Part shown: positions 63,161-64,000 of the stretch, piece after piece
How positions within the stretch are numbered: the stretch's first letter is position 1
Layout of the letters: the number at the start of each line of letters is the position of its first letter
Origin: Heyndrickxia shackletonii
Lineage (GTDB): Bacteria; Bacillota; Bacilli; Bacillales; Bacillaceae_C
DNA length: 64,000 nt
NCBI RefSeq assembly: GCF_001420715.1
Contig: NZ_LJJC01000004.1
Span: forward strand, 3,105,715 to 3,169,714
Direction of reading: 5' to 3'
Made by a program: the position numbers and the translations under genes
The notes under the pieces: generated by a model
What the model was told of the DNA's origin: nothing
Database searches by the model: none
What the model saw: the letters and a program-made list of their open reading frames with translations, nothing else

Positions 63161-64000
63161 TTACTCAAAAAAGTATCCAAAGAATTTCTTCATCTTTGCG
63201 GAAATTTTCTCTTCTGGTTGTTTTTCTATTTTTGGTTTTGACTGTGTTTTCTTCACAGGTCTTTTTTCGTGATGTTCCATTTGTACAGGTGAGGCACTAA
63301 CATTTCGACCTTGTAATCTAGCATTTCGATATGCATATTTAATTAATCCAATTGCAGTAGTATATTGAGGTTCACGAACCCCAATATAATCAGGAATTGC
63401 AATGCGAACGCGATTTTGGAAGACTGATTGTGCCAGTTCTAATACACCTGGTATATTTGATGTTCCGCCGGTTAGTACAATTCCGCCAGGCAGATCATAA
63501 ATATTCATTCGTTTTAACTCTTGTAATACAAACTCAAATATTTCTTCCAATCTTGCTTCGATAATATCAGAAATTTCCAATTGGTTAAATTGTTGATGCT
63601 GGTCACTGCCGATTATTGGAACACTGAATACTTCTTCTTCTGATGCATCACTGCGGAAAGCATGTCCATGCTTTACCTTGATTTTTTCAGCATCTTCTGT
63701 TGAAGTTCTTAATACGATCGATAAATCTTTCGTAATATGATCTCCGCCAATAGGTATGACACTTGTGCTCTTAATATTTCCATTTTCAAATACTGCGAGT
63801 GTTGTAGAACCTCCGCCAATATCAACCAAAATAGCTCCTAAATTTACTTCATCCTTTGACAAGCAAACAGCACCTGCTGCCAATGGTTGTAAAACTATTT
63901 CAGTAATATTCAAACCTGCTCGTTCCACGCATCTAAGAGTATTATGTAAACTTGTTTTGGAGCCTGTTACAATCGTACCCTCCATTTCCAACCTTACGCC
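63161..64000 (-). CDS. ftsA: Cell division protein FtsA (partial, N-terminus beyond window)
   Basis: Actin-like membrane anchor for FtsZ. The visible 279 residues begin GVRLEMEGTIVTGSKTSLHNT and include phosphate-2-type AILVDIGGGSTTLAVF and adenosine-binding IVLTGGTSNIPGV. The tail ends KMKKFFGYFFE, the C-terminal amphipathic membrane-targeting helix, after a basic linker rich in Lys and Pro. About one third of the protein lies to the right of the window. ftsA-ftsZ order is canonical. Confidence 0.97.
   Translation of the reverse strand, partial: GVRLEMEGTIVTGSKTSLHNTLRCVERAGLNITEIVLQPLAAGAVCLSKDEVNLGAILVDIGGGSTTLAVFENGNIKSTSVIPIGGDHITKDLSIVLRTSTEDAEKIKVKHGHAFRSDASEEEVFSVPIIGSDQHQQFNQLEISDIIEARLEEIFEFVLQELKRMNIYDLPGGIVLTGGTSNIPGVLELAQSVFQNRVRIAIPDYIGVREPQYTTAIGLIKYAYRNARLQGRNVSASPVQMEHHEKRPVKKTQSKPKIEKQPEEKISAKMKKFFGYFFE

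Overview
This window is a stretch of core chromosome from a spore-forming member of the Bacillaceae. It is AT-rich, and its gene order matches the Bacillus subtilis ffh-smc-recG-priA-pyr-ileS-divIVA-sigE/sigG-ftsZA segment almost gene for gene. The presence of spoVM, spoIIGA, sigE, sigG, remA and a PyrR-attenuated pyr operon supports this. Protein sequences differ clearly from B. subtilis, so it is a related genus or species; I cannot name it from sequence alone. All recognised genes lie on the minus strand except rpmB and rqcH. I see no prophage, insertion sequence, CRISPR array, tRNA or rRNA.

Layout from left to right (transcription mostly right to left). Positions 1-2.6 kb: ffh (cut by the window edge), ylxM and ftsY, the signal-recognition-particle genes. 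2.9-7.3 kb: smc and rnc. 7.7-11.6 kb: the phospholipid and fatty-acid operon fapR-plsX-fabD-fabG-acpP, with a FapR operator over its promoter. 11.6-17.4 kb: recG, the L-serine dehydratase pair sdaAA/sdaAB, fakA and yloU. 17.7-18.1 kb: rpmB (plus strand) and the 26-codon spoVM. 18.3-32.2 kb: thiN, rpe, rsgA, prkC, prpC, rsmB, fmt, def, priA, coaBC, rpoZ, gmk, remA and yloC. These serve translation initiation, RNA modification, Ser/Thr phospho-signalling and cofactor synthesis. 32.3-37 kb: the Ca2+-type P-type ATPase yloB and, divergently, rqcH.

37-48.8 kb: the complete UMP pathway as one operon, pyrR-pyrP-pyrB-pyrC-carA-carB-pyrK-pyrD-pyrF-pyrE. It has one sigma-A promoter and three PyrR-dependent attenuators (before pyrR, pyrP and pyrB). 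48.8-54 kb: ylyB, lspA, a short ylyA, and ileS behind a T-box leader. 54-58.5 kb: the division-linked cluster divIVA-ylmH-ylmG-sepF-ylmE-pgeF, then ylmC. 58.7-64 kb: sigG, sigE, spoIIGA, ftsZ and the C-terminal part of ftsA.

No wholly new multigene system is visible. The least explained element is a family of dispersed intergenic sequences. Two full copies of about 155 bp lie at 7515-7670 and 29974-30128, with shorter or more diverged relatives at 2891-2933, 20552-20632, 54803-54849 and 58670-58757. Other points of interest are a recG terminator whose 3-prime arm contains the -35 box of the fapR promoter, absence of rlmN from its usual place, a spoIIG-type promoter with 22-bp spacing far upstream of spoIIGA, and frequent TTG start codons.
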